A stretch of DNA of 64,000 bases from Arthrobacter sp. AQ5-06 (lineage in GTDB: Bacteria > Actinomycetota > Actinomycetes > Actinomycetales > Micrococcaceae). The notes below the pieces were generated by a model. That model was given only the letters and a program-made list of their open reading frames with translations. It was not told the origin of the DNA and searched no databases. The translations under genes were made by a program, and so were the position numbers. This document shows, piece after piece, positions 53,586-63,358 of this stretch. The stretch is from contig NZ_QMKP01000011.1 of assembly GCF_003287955.1 (NCBI RefSeq), forward strand, positions 1 to 64,000, given 5' to 3'. Numbering within the stretch: the stretch's first letter is position 1; every line of letters starts with the position of its first letter.

Positions 53586-55133
53586 TTGACTGAGGACGAG
53601 GCTCGCGCTGCCGCGTTGGCAATGATCCCGTCGACGGCAGATACACTCACGCTGTCGATGCTGGAGAACCACCTCGCCGCGGCTGCGGATCTGCTGCGAG
53701 GATCGATCGATCAAGCTGACTTCAAGGCCTACATTTTCCCATTGCTGTTCTTCAAGCGGATCAGCGATGTCTATCTCGAAGAGTACGGGCATGCACTGGC
53801 CGATTCCGGCGGGGACCACGAGTTCGCCTCATTTGCGGAGAACCACCGTTTTGCGATCCCGCACGACTGCCTGTGGGACGACGTCCGCGCCCGTACGGAG
53901 AATGTAGGCCAAGCTCTCGTCACTGCGTTTCGTGCTATCGAAAATGCTAATCCAGACACGCTCTACGGCATTTTCGGCAACGCCGCGTGGACCAACAAAC
54001 AGAAGCTCCCTGATTCGCGTCTCAATGACCTGATCGAGCATTTCTCTGCCAAACCGTTGACTAACGAGTCGGTCTCCCCAGATGTCTTCGGGCAGGCATA
54101 TGAATACCTGATAAAGCGCTTCGCGGACGCCTCCAACAAGAAAGCTGGCGAGTACTACACCCCGCGCTCCGTGGTTCGGTTGCTGGTGAACATATTGGAC
54201 CCTCACGAGGGCGAGACCGTCTATGACCCGGCCTGCGGCACGGGCGGCATGCTCATTGAGGTCATCCAGCACGTGAAAGCAGCCGGCGGCCGGCCACAGC
54301 TGTTGTGGGGCAAGCTCTACGGCCAGGAGAAGGTTCTTGCCACGTCTGGAATAGCCCGCATGAACCTGCTTCTGCACGGTGTAGAGGACTTCCGCGTCGT
54401 CCGCGGGGACACCCTGCGGGACCCGGCGTTCTTCAACCGCGACCACCTAGCTACCTTCGATTGCGTGATCGCCAACCCACCGTTTTCCCTCAAGAGCTGG
54501 GGCGACGAAGCGTGGGCCTCGGACCGCTGGGGGCGCAACGCGATGGGTGGGTTGCCGCCCAAAGGGTACGCGGACTGGGCTTGGGTGCAGCATATGCTCG
54601 CGTCAGCCACGAATAAGACCGGCCGCGTGGCAGTTGTCCTCCCCCAGGGAGCACTGTTCCGCCAAGGTTCGGAAGGCCGAATCCGCGAATTCATACTTCG
54701 GCAAGACAAAGTGGAAGCCGTCATTGGTTTGGCGCCAAACCTGTTCTACGGCACAGGGCTGGCCGCATGTGTTCTTATCCTCCGTCAACAGAAGCCGGCC
54801 GCCCATTCGGGCAAGGTCCTGTTCGTCAATGGTGAGTCCTTGTTCCGCAAGGGCCGCAACCAGAACACGCTGGAGGACGAGCACACTGAAAGACTGCTGG
54901 AGATATACCAGAAGTTCGCAGATCAGCCCGGCCTTGCACAGCTAGTGGATCTTGCGGCCATAGAGACAAAGGGTTTCAACCTAAACATTTCTCTCTACGT
55001 CGCGCCTGTGCAGATGAATGACGGACTGACGCTGGAGCAGGCGCTGTCACAGCTGGAAATAGCACAGAAGAGTGCAGCTCAAACCCGGGCCGCTCTGGAG
55101 GCCGAACTTGCCACGTGGGGATTGAACGCATGA
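53586..55133 (+). CDS. hsdM: Type I restriction-modification DNA methyltransferase (HsdM), first copy
   Basis: 515 residues from TTG 53586. HsdM N-terminal helical domain (LENHLAAAADLLRGSIDQADFKAYIFPLLFFKRISDVY), then an N6-adenine methyltransferase domain: SAM motif DPACGTGGML from Asp214 and catalytic NPPFSLKSW from Asn297. Both are intact. The next gene's ATG overlaps its stop (ATGA). It likely methylates the target adenine with HsdS. A second complete hsdM follows, which is unusual. Confidence 0.92.
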   Translation: MTEDEARAAALAMIPSTADTLTLSMLENHLAAAADLLRGSIDQADFKAYIFPLLFFKRISDVYLEEYGHALADSGGDHEFASFAENHRFAIPHDCLWDDVRARTENVGQALVTAFRAIENANPDTLYGIFGNAAWTNKQKLPDSRLNDLIEHFSAKPLTNESVSPDVFGQAYEYLIKRFADASNKKAGEYYTPRSVVRLLVNILDPHEGETVYDPACGTGGMLIEVIQHVKAAGGRPQLLWGKLYGQEKVLATSGIARMNLLLHGVEDFRVVRGDTLRDPAFFNRDHLATFDCVIANPPFSLKSWGDEAWASDRWGRNAMGGLPPKGYADWAWVQHMLASATNKTGRVAVVLPQGALFRQGSEGRIREFILRQDKVEAVIGLAPNLFYGTGLAACVLILRQQKPAAHSGKVLFVNGESLFRKGRNQNTLEDEHTERLLEIYQKFADQPGLAQLVDLAAIETKGFNLNISLYVAPVQMNDGLTLEQALSQLEIAQKSAAQTRAALEAELATWGLNA

Positions 55134-56656
55134 GCCTGAACTCCGAACTAGCGCCAACGGCGGTGCGCATCGGTCAGCGCGAGCTGGAACAATACCTGTG
55201 GGGTGCTGCTGTACGATTGCGCGGGCTGATCGACGCCGGCGACTACAAGCAATTCATCTTCCCATTGGTATTCCTCAAGCGACTCTCTGACGTCTACGAC
55301 GAAGAACACGCCAACGCTTTGGCGATTTACGGTGATGACCAACTGGCGGATCTCCCTGAAAACCACCTGTTTGTCATCCCCGACGACGCCCATTGGGACC
55401 AGCTTCGAGCAACGACCCGCAATAAGGGCACCGCGATCCTAAAGGCCATGCGGGCCATCGAATCCGCCAACCCGGACACCCTGCATGGCGTCTTCAGCGA
55501 TGGAGACTGGGGCAACAAAGACTTCTTACCAGACGCCACGTTGAACGACTTGGTGGAGCACTTCTCAACAAAGACTCTTTCCGCGGCGAATCTACCGGAG
55601 GACGAACTAGGCCAGGGCTACGAGTTCTTGATCAAGAAGTTCGCTGACGATTCCGGCCATACGGCCCAGGAGTTCTACACCAACCGGACCCTAGTGCGGC
55701 TGATGACACTCATGCTCAAACCAGAGCCCGGGGAATCCGTCTACGATCCCACTTGCGGCACCGGCGGCATGCTCATCTCCACCGCGGCGGAACTCAAGCG
55801 ACAAGGCAAAGAGTGGCGCAACCTACGGCTTTACGGACAGGAGCTTAACTACGGGACGTCCGCTATTGCACGGATGAACCTGTTCCTGCACGGCGTCAAC
55901 GACGGTCACGTTGCCCATGGGGATACCCTCTCATCACCCGCTTTCCTAAATGCACACGGGGAATTGCAGCAGTTTGACGTAGTGTTGGCCAACCCCCCGT
56001 ATTCCATTAAGGCCTGGAACCGTGACGCTTTTGCCAGCGACCCGCACGGGCGCAACGTGTGGGGCGTCCCTCCGCAGGGTCGCGCTGATTATGCGTTCTT
56101 CCAGCACATTGCCGCCAGTCTGGATCCTCATACCGGCCGCGCTGCCGTTCTGTTCCCGCACGGTGTCCTGTTCCGCAAAGAGGAGGCTGCACTCCGTGAA
56201 GCCCTCGTGAAATCAGACTTGATTGAATGCGTCCTAGGGCTGGGACCCGGGTTATTCTACAACTCGCCGATGGAAGCCGTGGTAGTAACCCTGCGCACCC
56301 AGAAGCCGGATGAGCGCAAGGGTCGTGTGCTGTTCATAAACGCGATCAACGAGTACGCCCGTGAACAGGCGCAGTCCTTCCTGCGTGAACCTAACCAGCA
56401 AAAGATCCTAGCGACCTATGAGGCGTTTGCTGACGAACCTGTATTTGCCAAAGTGGCGAAGCTGGAGGACATCGCTGGAAAAGGATTTAGCCTCGCGATT
56501 CCGATGTACGTTGCCCCAGGTGCGGGTGCTTCATCTGACGGCGACGACGCGCCTGACGTCGACTCAGCTGCTCGGGCATGGCTGCAGGCTGCCGATGCTG
56601 CGGAAGGAGCTGTGACAAATGTGATTCAGCTGCTGAGGAAGGATACGCGCCGATGA
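55130..56656 (+). CDS. hsdM: Type I restriction-modification DNA methyltransferase (HsdM), second copy
   Basis: 508 residues from ATG 55130, overlapping the first hsdM stop. Complete HsdM: helical N-terminus (LEQYLWGAAVRLRGLIDAGDYKQFIFPLVFLKRLSDVY), SAM motif DPTCGTGGML and catalytic NPPYSIKAW. It is clearly paralogous to, but much diverged from, the first copy, so this is not a recent duplication. The two may form a heterodimeric modification core with one HsdS. Its stop overlaps the hsdS start. Confidence 0.92.
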   Translation: MSLNSELAPTAVRIGQRELEQYLWGAAVRLRGLIDAGDYKQFIFPLVFLKRLSDVYDEEHANALAIYGDDQLADLPENHLFVIPDDAHWDQLRATTRNKGTAILKAMRAIESANPDTLHGVFSDGDWGNKDFLPDATLNDLVEHFSTKTLSAANLPEDELGQGYEFLIKKFADDSGHTAQEFYTNRTLVRLMTLMLKPEPGESVYDPTCGTGGMLISTAAELKRQGKEWRNLRLYGQELNYGTSAIARMNLFLHGVNDGHVAHGDTLSSPAFLNAHGELQQFDVVLANPPYSIKAWNRDAFASDPHGRNVWGVPPQGRADYAFFQHIAASLDPHTGRAAVLFPHGVLFRKEEAALREALVKSDLIECVLGLGPGLFYNSPMEAVVVTLRTQKPDERKGRVLFINAINEYAREQAQSFLREPNQQKILATYEAFADEPVFAKVAKLEDIAGKGFSLAIPMYVAPGAGASSDGDDAPDVDSAARAWLQAADAAEGAVTNVIQLLRKDTRR

Positions 56657-57849
56657 GCCTCGACTTGGATAACAGCCTGTGGAAGCGTGTGAAATTCGGC
56701 GACGTCGTTGAGTCGTCCAAGGAGAAGGTGGATCCGACCGACGGCACCGTTTCCCGGGTGGTTGCTGGGGAGCACATGGACTCGGATGTGCTGAAGATTC
56801 ACCGCTGGGGCAGTGTCGCCGAAGGATACCTTGGACCAGCTTTCCACCGCCGGTTCCGTCCCGGGCAAGTCCTCTATGGCTCGCGGCGGACCTATTTGCG
56901 AAAAGTCGCCGTCGCCGACTTCGATGGAGTCTGCGCCAACACTACGTTCGTCCTATCATCCAAGGATGAGAACTATCTGCTGCCCGATTTTCTGCCATGG
57001 GTGATGACGTCAGAGCCGTTCCACGCATTTGCGATTGCAGAGTCCAAGGGATCGGTCAACCCTTATGTGAATTTTTCAGACCTTGCTCGCTACGAGTTCG
57101 ATTTGCCACCGCTCAACCAGCAGCGGCGCATCGCAGACCTCTTGTGGACTATTCAGAGCCATGTGAGCACCAAACAATCGATCTCCATGAGATTGGATGA
57201 TTTGAGGGACGCGCTGTTCCATGCCGAGCTAGAATCAGGCCAGAAAGATTCGGGGTGGGTCTCGAGACCGGTTTCCGAAGTCGTCATCTCTGGCCCAACC
57301 AATGGCAAATCTGCAACTTCAAACGACGAGCAACGAGGCATACCCACGCTTAGCATTAGCGCAGTGCGCCACGGCCGAATCGAAGCTGGAAAAGCAGTAA
57401 AGTACGTTGACATTAGCCCCCGAGAAGTCGAGGCGTTTGTACTCCAAGACGAAGATTTCTTAGTGGTGCGAGGTAACGGAAACAAACAATTGACGGGCCT
57501 TGGAGGGCTTGTCGATGATGCCCTTCCTGACGGCTGCTTCTTTCCTGACTTGTTAATCCGCTTGCGGTTCGATCCAGATAAGATACTCCCCAGATTCGCA
57601 TCCGAGCAATGGAACAGCGCGTCTTGTCATCAAGCCCTGTTGCGCAATGCAAAATCGACCAATGGCATTTGGAAAATCAATGGTAAAGACGTCAAGCAGC
57701 ATCGTCTCGTCGTGCCGCCAATCCCGGAACAAATACGGATCCTTGGCGACATAAGCGACATTCAATCAGCAAAGGTGAAAGTGGATGCAGAAGTCAGGGA
57801 CATACGCTCCTTGCGCGCTAAATTGATCGCGGAGGTGTTTACCTCGTGA
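56653..57849 (+). CDS. hsdS: Type I specificity subunit (HsdS)
   Basis: 398 residues from ATG 56653 (ATGA overlap with hsdM2). Two target-recognition domains, about 8-165 (KFGDVVESSKEKVDPTDG ... YEFDLPPLNQQRRIADLL) and about 205-375 (RPVSEVVISGPTNGKSATS ... HRLVVPPIPEQIRILGDI), each followed by a conserved helical spacer. Two domains imply a bipartite recognition site. GC is lower than in neighbours, as is common for recently exchanged hsdS genes. Its stop overlaps the hsdR start (GTGA). Confidence 0.92.
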   Translation: MSLDLDNSLWKRVKFGDVVESSKEKVDPTDGTVSRVVAGEHMDSDVLKIHRWGSVAEGYLGPAFHRRFRPGQVLYGSRRTYLRKVAVADFDGVCANTTFVLSSKDENYLLPDFLPWVMTSEPFHAFAIAESKGSVNPYVNFSDLARYEFDLPPLNQQRRIADLLWTIQSHVSTKQSISMRLDDLRDALFHAELESGQKDSGWVSRPVSEVVISGPTNGKSATSNDEQRGIPTLSISAVRHGRIEAGKAVKYVDISPREVEAFVLQDEDFLVVRGNGNKQLTGLGGLVDDALPDGCFFPDLLIRLRFDPDKILPRFASEQWNSASCHQALLRNAKSTNGIWKINGKDVKQHRLVVPPIPEQIRILGDISDIQSAKVKVDAEVRDIRSLRAKLIAEVFTS

Positions 57850-60779
57850 CCTTCAACGAAGCCAATTCAGTCCGTGATTTCGTCCGAGACCTGATTTCAT
57901 CCAACATTGACGTCCAGTTCGTTGCGGGTTCTGATCTTCCCCGTAACACCGGCGGCGTTCTACTTGAAGCCCAGGTCAAGGAAGCCCTGATCAGGCTCAA
58001 CCCGGAAATCGCAGATCGTCCGGAACGTGGGGACGAGGTTATTCACCAGCTTCGCGCCATCATCCTGTCCGCGCGCCACGGCGGGTTACTGAAGGCCAAC
58101 GAGGAGTTCGCCGCTTGGCTCAAGGGCGACAGGTCCATGCCATTCGGACCCGCGGGCGCGCACACCACGGTCCAGCTGATCGATCTCAACAATGTCGACG
58201 CTTCAGCCAATCACTGGATCGTCTCCACCGAGGTTACTTTCGTGCAGGGCCGACTCGAGCGCCGCTTTGACTTGGTCATGTGGTGCAACGGCATACCTCT
58301 GGTCGTCGGCGAGGCCAAATCCCCCGTCCGACCTGCCTACACGTGGATTGATGCTGCCGCGCAGATAAATGACGACTACGAGAAAAACGTCCCGGCATTC
58401 TTCGTACCCAACGTGCTCTCCTTTGGCACCGAGGGGAAAGACTTTCGTTACGGATCCGTCGGCATGCCCGTCAATCACTGGGGACCGTGGCGTGAGGACC
58501 CCAGCGAGACGAACCAAGCCCCCGCCGTCGGACTGGCCCATGTGAAGGAGGCCGTCAACGGCGTTTTAGCACCCGGCGTCATTCTGGATTTCCTACGGTT
58601 CTTTACCCTCTACGCAACTGATAGCAAGCACCGCAAGATCAAGGTCATCGCCCGCTACCAACAATTCCAAGGCGCCAACGCCATTATCGAACGCGTCCTT
58701 TTGGGCGAAATCCGTAAGGGCCTGATCTGGCACTTCCAAGGTTCGGGAAAATCGCTGCTCATGGTCTTTACCGCCCAGAAGCTCCGTGCAGCTCTGGATC
58801 TTGCCAGCCCCACCGTATTGATCGTCGTTGACCGCATCGACCTTGACACGCAGATCACAGCCACGTTCAACGCCGCGGACGTGCCCAACTTGGTCTCCAC
58901 CGACAGCCGCGCCGAACTCCAACAGCTGCTTCGCGACGGAGCCCGGAAGGTCATCATCACCACCATCCACAAGTTTGGTGAAGCGCCTGGCGTGTTGGAT
59001 GACCGCGACAATATCATCGCGATGGTTGATGAAGCTCACCGAAGCCAAGAGGGCGATCTGGGTCGAAAAATGCGTGAGGCTCTGCCCAACGCATTCTTGT
59101 TCGGTCTCACCGGTACCCCGATCAACAAAACGGACCGGAACACCTTCTGGGCGTTCGGATCCGAGGAGGACAAAGGGGGATACCTCTCACGATACTCTTT
59201 CCACGATTCCATCCGCGACGGAGCCACGCTCCCACTGCACTTCGAGCCACGGCTCACTGAAATGCGAGTAGACCAGGGGGCCATCGACGCCGGTTTTGCC
59301 GAACTTGCCGCGCGCAACGACCTTTCGGAAGCTCAACGAACCACACTGTCCAGGAAGGCCGCGTCCCTGGAGCACCTGATCAAGGCTTCGGACCGGGTTC
59401 AGAAGGTCGCGTCGGACATTGCCGGGCACTTCACTGAGAAAGTAGCCACAAACGGGTTCAAGGCCCAAGTTGTGGTCTATGACAAGGCGGCCTGTGTCGC
59501 CTACAAGGATGCGCTAGATGCTCATCTGGGGCCGGAAACTTCCGCAGTCGTCATGAGCATTGATGCCCGCGATCCGCAGGACTGGAAAGACCGCTTCGCC
59601 CTAGACCGGGATGCCGAAGGCAAGCTCCTGAATCGCTTCCGGGATCCGGCGGACCCGCTGCAGATCATCATCGTAACTGCCAAGCTCCTCACAGGCTTTG
59701 ACGCTCCCATTCTCCAGGCCCAGTATCTGGACAAGCCCTTGAGAGATCACACCCTGCTGCAGGCCATCTGCCGCACAAACCGGACTCACCCGGGCAAGAC
59801 TCACGGCCTGATTGTGGATTACCTGGGCATATTCGACGACGTCGCCAAGTCTCTCTTGTTTGACGACGCCTCAGTACAGCGGGTCATCACCAACATCGCC
59901 GAGCTGCGCGAGAAGCTCCCTGCCGCCATGGCAGCGGCACTGGTGTTCTTCCCCGGGGTCGACCGTACCGTCGGTGGATACGAGGGACTCATCCAAGCCC
60001 AAGCGCAACTGCCTGACGACGCAAGACGAGACGCATTCGCATTGGCCTACAGCTACCTCGGACAGCTGTGGGAAGCCATCAGCCCCGACCCTGTACTGAA
60101 CACACATGAGGCGGATTACAGGTGGCTGTCGGACATCTACGAATCCATCAAGCCGTCCGACCACACGGGCCGACTCGTGTGGCATTCATTAGGTGCCAAG
60201 ACGCTGGAACTTATCAATGAAAACGTAACGGTTGAGGTACCAAGGGGCGACCTGGAAACAATCGTTCTGGACGCCGTCGTCATCGAGGACCTGACCACCG
60301 GCGGTGACCGGGACAAGAAGGTCCAGGAGCTCGAGAAACAGATCACGGCCCGCATCGCCAAACACCTAACCAATCCCACTTTCGTTGCCCTTGGCCAGCG
60401 GCTGAACGAACTGCGAGACAAGTACGCCCACGGACAACAAGCGAGCCTGGATTTCCTCAAGGAACTCTTCGAGCTAGCCCGGGATACCGTTGCCGCGGAG
60501 AAAACGGTAGCGGAGGTACCGCGCGAGGAACGGGGGAAGGCGGCTCTAACTGAGTTGTTCGACTCTCTCAAGGACGCGGATACTCCGATCATGGTGGAGA
60601 AGGTGGTTTCCGACGTGGACGAGGTGGTGAGGGCCGTCCGATTCGACGGCTGGCAGGATACCCGCGACGGCGACCGATCAGTCCGCCAGGCTTTGCGGCA
60701 GACGCTGTACGTCAAGTACAAAATCCGCGATCAGGAGATTTATGACCGCGCCTACGACTACATACGCGAGTACTACTAG
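57846..60779 (+). CDS. hsdR: Type I restriction endonuclease subunit (HsdR)
   Basis: 977 residues from GTG 57846. N-terminal PD-(D/E)XK nuclease (RRFDLVMWCNGIPLVVGEAKSP), then an SF2 translocase: Walker A HFQGSGKSLLM near 300, DEAH from Asp395 (MVDEAHRSQEGDLGRKMR), LTGTPINKTDRNTFWAF near 420, motif VI region LLQAICRTNRTHPGK. A C-terminal helical domain ends RAYDYIREYY. It cuts unmodified DNA after ATP-driven translocation. It overlaps hsdS by 4 bp; a 117-bp gap separates it from the CBASS operon. Confidence 0.95.
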   Translation: MTFNEANSVRDFVRDLISSNIDVQFVAGSDLPRNTGGVLLEAQVKEALIRLNPEIADRPERGDEVIHQLRAIILSARHGGLLKANEEFAAWLKGDRSMPFGPAGAHTTVQLIDLNNVDASANHWIVSTEVTFVQGRLERRFDLVMWCNGIPLVVGEAKSPVRPAYTWIDAAAQINDDYEKNVPAFFVPNVLSFGTEGKDFRYGSVGMPVNHWGPWREDPSETNQAPAVGLAHVKEAVNGVLAPGVILDFLRFFTLYATDSKHRKIKVIARYQQFQGANAIIERVLLGEIRKGLIWHFQGSGKSLLMVFTAQKLRAALDLASPTVLIVVDRIDLDTQITATFNAADVPNLVSTDSRAELQQLLRDGARKVIITTIHKFGEAPGVLDDRDNIIAMVDEAHRSQEGDLGRKMREALPNAFLFGLTGTPINKTDRNTFWAFGSEEDKGGYLSRYSFHDSIRDGATLPLHFEPRLTEMRVDQGAIDAGFAELAARNDLSEAQRTTLSRKAASLEHLIKASDRVQKVASDIAGHFTEKVATNGFKAQVVVYDKAACVAYKDALDAHLGPETSAVVMSIDARDPQDWKDRFALDRDAEGKLLNRFRDPADPLQIIIVTAKLLTGFDAPILQAQYLDKPLRDHTLLQAICRTNRTHPGKTHGLIVDYLGIFDDVAKSLLFDDASVQRVITNIAELREKLPAAMAAALVFFPGVDRTVGGYEGLIQAQAQLPDDARRDAFALAYSYLGQLWEAISPDPVLNTHEADYRWLSDIYESIKPSDHTGRLVWHSLGAKTLELINENVTVEVPRGDLETIVLDAVVIEDLTTGGDRDKKVQELEKQITARIAKHLTNPTFVALGQRLNELRDKYAHGQQASLDFLKELFELARDTVAAEKTVAEVPREERGKAALTELFDSLKDADTPIMVEKVVSDVDEVVRAVRFDGWQDTRDGDRSVRQALRQTLYVKYKIRDQEIYDRAYDYIREYY

Positions 60780-60896
60780 TACGGAAGGTACCTCGCGATT
60801 GCGCTGATGCAACCGCTTCGCCGGATTAATTGTCAGAGGTGGCTGCCAGACTTGGCTGTGACAGGTGATATCCGTGCCAACAGATGGGAGAGCCCG

Positions 60897-61901
60897 ATGG
60901 CTCGCCTCAAGCAGCAGTTTAAAGATGCACTGAGCTCGATCGAACCCGGTGACGACAAGGTCAACGCCCCCGACGCGCATCGACAGGTCCGTGAAGCACT
61001 TGAAGCGGACCCCTTGTTGGCGGAATACGGCATTGACCCAGTGCTCATCGGTTCCTACAAGCGGAATGTTTCTATCAAGCGCATCAAGGACGTGGATGTT
61101 TTCGGCAGGCTTCCTGAGCTTCCAGACGATGTCACGTCGACCGATATTCTGGATCGCTTCTTCAAAGTACTGCACGCCGAGTTCGGGACTGACAGTGACG
61201 GGCACCGACGTACGAAACGCCAGGACCGCAGCCTCCAAGTGAGTTTCCCCGAGTTCGATCTGTACGTCGACGCAGTACCTGCGCGCCCGAACAGCGATGG
61301 AGCGACTTGGGAGATCCCCCAGAAAGGCGACGAAGACGAGTGGGTCCGTACGAATCCGGATGCACTCACCACACTATCGACTCAGATGAACGCAGAGCAT
61401 GAGGGGTTCTATGTTCCAACAGTCAAGCTGCTGCGCCAGACCCGGCGGACCCTCTTGGGAACGAAGAAACCCGGGGGATTCTTCATCGAAGCCGCGACCT
61501 ACCAGGCGTTCAAGTCCGGGGTCGTCTCAGGGAACAACCAGGCCGAATACTATGCCTCGGCCCTCCGTGCGGTGAGCAACATCATCAACGACTTCGTCCA
61601 GTATGGCGTCGAAGTCGGCGATCCGACCCTGGCCGGCGAACACATCAAGATCCGTGCAACCGACGACGAACTCGACAATATGAAGACCAAGTTTGAAGAT
61701 GGGGCTGCGACAGCAGAAGTTGCCCTTTCCGAGGAGGACGAAGGCAAGGCGGCGACACGCTTCCGTCAGCTTCTCGGCAAGAACGGAGACGACGAGACTG
61801 TCTTCCCGATGCCGCCCGGATTCAACGAAGATGGCTCCAAGCGAGCCTCGGTGATAGCCGGAGAACGAGCAGTTCCGGCTGGCAGGAAGACATTTGGGTG
61901 A
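60897..61901 (+). CDS. CBASS CD-NTase (cGAS/DncV-like nucleotidyltransferase)
   Basis: 334 residues from ATG 60897 with GGGAG 8 bases upstream; the frame is open to 60807. SMODS-type nucleotidyltransferase: Gly52-Ser53 (IGSYKRNVSI), Asp65/Asp67 (KDVDVF) and third acidic Asp125 (FDLYVDAVPA). On phage infection such enzymes make a cyclic di- or trinucleotide that turns on an effector. The last residues are AGRKTFG: a free C-terminal glycine, which Cap2 partners use for conjugation. The product nucleotide and clade cannot be told by eye. Stop overlaps the cap2 start. Confidence 0.9.
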   Translation: MARLKQQFKDALSSIEPGDDKVNAPDAHRQVREALEADPLLAEYGIDPVLIGSYKRNVSIKRIKDVDVFGRLPELPDDVTSTDILDRFFKVLHAEFGTDSDGHRRTKRQDRSLQVSFPEFDLYVDAVPARPNSDGATWEIPQKGDEDEWVRTNPDALTTLSTQMNAEHEGFYVPTVKLLRQTRRTLLGTKKPGGFFIEAATYQAFKSGVVSGNNQAEYYASALRAVSNIINDFVQYGVEVGDPTLAGEHIKIRATDDELDNMKTKFEDGAATAEVALSEEDEGKAATRFRQLLGKNGDDETVFPMPPGFNEDGSKRASVIAGERAVPAGRKTFG

Positions 61902-63358
61902 GCTTGACTGATTTTTCCGATTTCGTTGCCCACTCGATACAGCACTTCGAGGAAGGTCTCATACGGGCGGGTTTCACCGAGGGCGATAAGGGCTGGAAGG
62001 GGTACGTCGAGCATCCAACCGGACCGACTCTCGTTGCGATCAGCCTCCCGGCCTATTTCCCCTTCAAGCCGCCCCAGGTGGTGCCAGTACACCGTGAGTC
62101 AGTGCCATGGTCGTGGCACCGCGAGCTAAATGGCGCCCTGTGCCTCGTCGCCGAGGACGACCATGAAGATTTGTGGTGGCGCGAGGCATCGGTCTTCCTT
62201 GAACACGTCCGAGCCTGGTTCGAAAGCTCGGACGACGGATGGAGAGGCGACCGCCCTGACCTGGATCTAGAGCGGTACTTCCACTCGTCCCAGGACGAGA
62301 GGCTCTACTTGTACGGGGACCTCGATGAGTATCGCGGAGCATTCGTCAGGTTCGTCCAAACGCCAAACAATGTGATGACGCTCAAGAGCAAGGGACCGCG
62401 TCCGGCCAAGGCTGCCAAGCGCGACCGGTTCGGCTTTGTCGCTGACCTGGGCGGCATCGATGTGCCTCCGCGAAATTGGGACGATCTCCTCGCTCGAATC
62501 GACGTGGCCTTGAACCTCGAGAAGAAAATCAGGGCATTCTCGGTGGAGATCCTTGTGCTGACTTACAAGCGCGGCGATCACGAAGGAACCATCGTCGTCG
62601 AAGTGTGGCCGACGACCGACGGCCGTATCGAGGTCCGGAGGCTGCGCAGCGGCGCCGACACGCGCATAGCGCGATCCGCGCGTTCCGGACCCCATTCCGC
62701 GGAACTGAGCACACGAAGCGTTGCCGTGGTCGGCCTTGGCGCACTCGGTTCGTTTCTCGCCGACATGCTGGTCCGCGCCGGAGTCGGCAAGCTTACACTG
62801 ATCGACGACGACGTAGTCATGCCCGGGAACCTCATCCGGCACTTGGTCGGGCCGAAGGGAGTAGGGCAGCCGAAGGTTGATGCCGTTCAGAGCCACATCA
62901 TCAGCAAGCATCGCCTCGCCGCAGACCAAGTCGATGCCCGACGCCAGAATGCTTTGGCATCCCACGTCGCCCTCGACGCCATCAAGGACCACGACCTTGT
63001 CATTAACGCCACCGCAGACTTCGCAGTGACGGCCCTCCTGCACGCCGCAGCGACGGCACTCAATAGGCATGTCCTTTCAACTGCCCTCCAAAACAACGGG
63101 AACACGTTCAGGATTGATGTCCTCCCTCCACTGGTCGGAGGGGCGCCGATCCCGGAGTCGGCCACGCCGGAAAACGCGCAAAACTCCGACTACTACGATG
63201 CAGGTTGCGGTGGTCCGATCTCGCCGACGACACCGCATGCCGTCGTCGAAACAGCCGCCGCCACCGTGAGACATGCCGTGGGGCTGCTCCTCGGCGAACC
63301 TGTCCATCTGTCAGGGGAAGTGCGTCACCTAACGCGGAGAAGCGGGGCCACCGAATGA
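61898..63358 (+). CDS. cap2: CBASS Cap2 (fused E2-E1 ubiquitin-transfer-like protein)
   Basis: 486 residues from GTG 61898 (overlaps the CD-NTase stop). N-terminal E2-like domain with candidate catalytic Cys82 (HRELNGALCLVAEDD). The C-terminal ThiF/E1 domain has VVGLGALGS (Gly279, 281, 284), an acidic LIDDDVV, NLIRHLVGPKGVGQPKVDAV and candidate E1 cysteine Cys437 (DAGCGGP). The family links the C-terminal glycine of the CD-NTase to cell proteins and primes it. It is shorter than the roughly 600 residues I would expect. Its stop overlaps the next start (ATGA). Confidence 0.9.
   Translation: MSLTDFSDFVAHSIQHFEEGLIRAGFTEGDKGWKGYVEHPTGPTLVAISLPAYFPFKPPQVVPVHRESVPWSWHRELNGALCLVAEDDHEDLWWREASVFLEHVRAWFESSDDGWRGDRPDLDLERYFHSSQDERLYLYGDLDEYRGAFVRFVQTPNNVMTLKSKGPRPAKAAKRDRFGFVADLGGIDVPPRNWDDLLARIDVALNLEKKIRAFSVEILVLTYKRGDHEGTIVVEVWPTTDGRIEVRRLRSGADTRIARSARSGPHSAELSTRSVAVVGLGALGSFLADMLVRAGVGKLTLIDDDVVMPGNLIRHLVGPKGVGQPKVDAVQSHIISKHRLAADQVDARRQNALASHVALDAIKDHDLVINATADFAVTALLHAAATALNRHVLSTALQNNGNTFRIDVLPPLVGGAPIPESATPENAQNSDYYDAGCGGPISPTTPHAVVETAAATVRHAVGLLLGEPVHLSGEVRHLTRRSGATE

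Noticed and set aside
53586-60779. BREX or DISARM instead of type I restriction
   Set aside because: HsdM, HsdS and HsdR signatures are complete and no PglZ, BrxC or DrmA-like gene is present.
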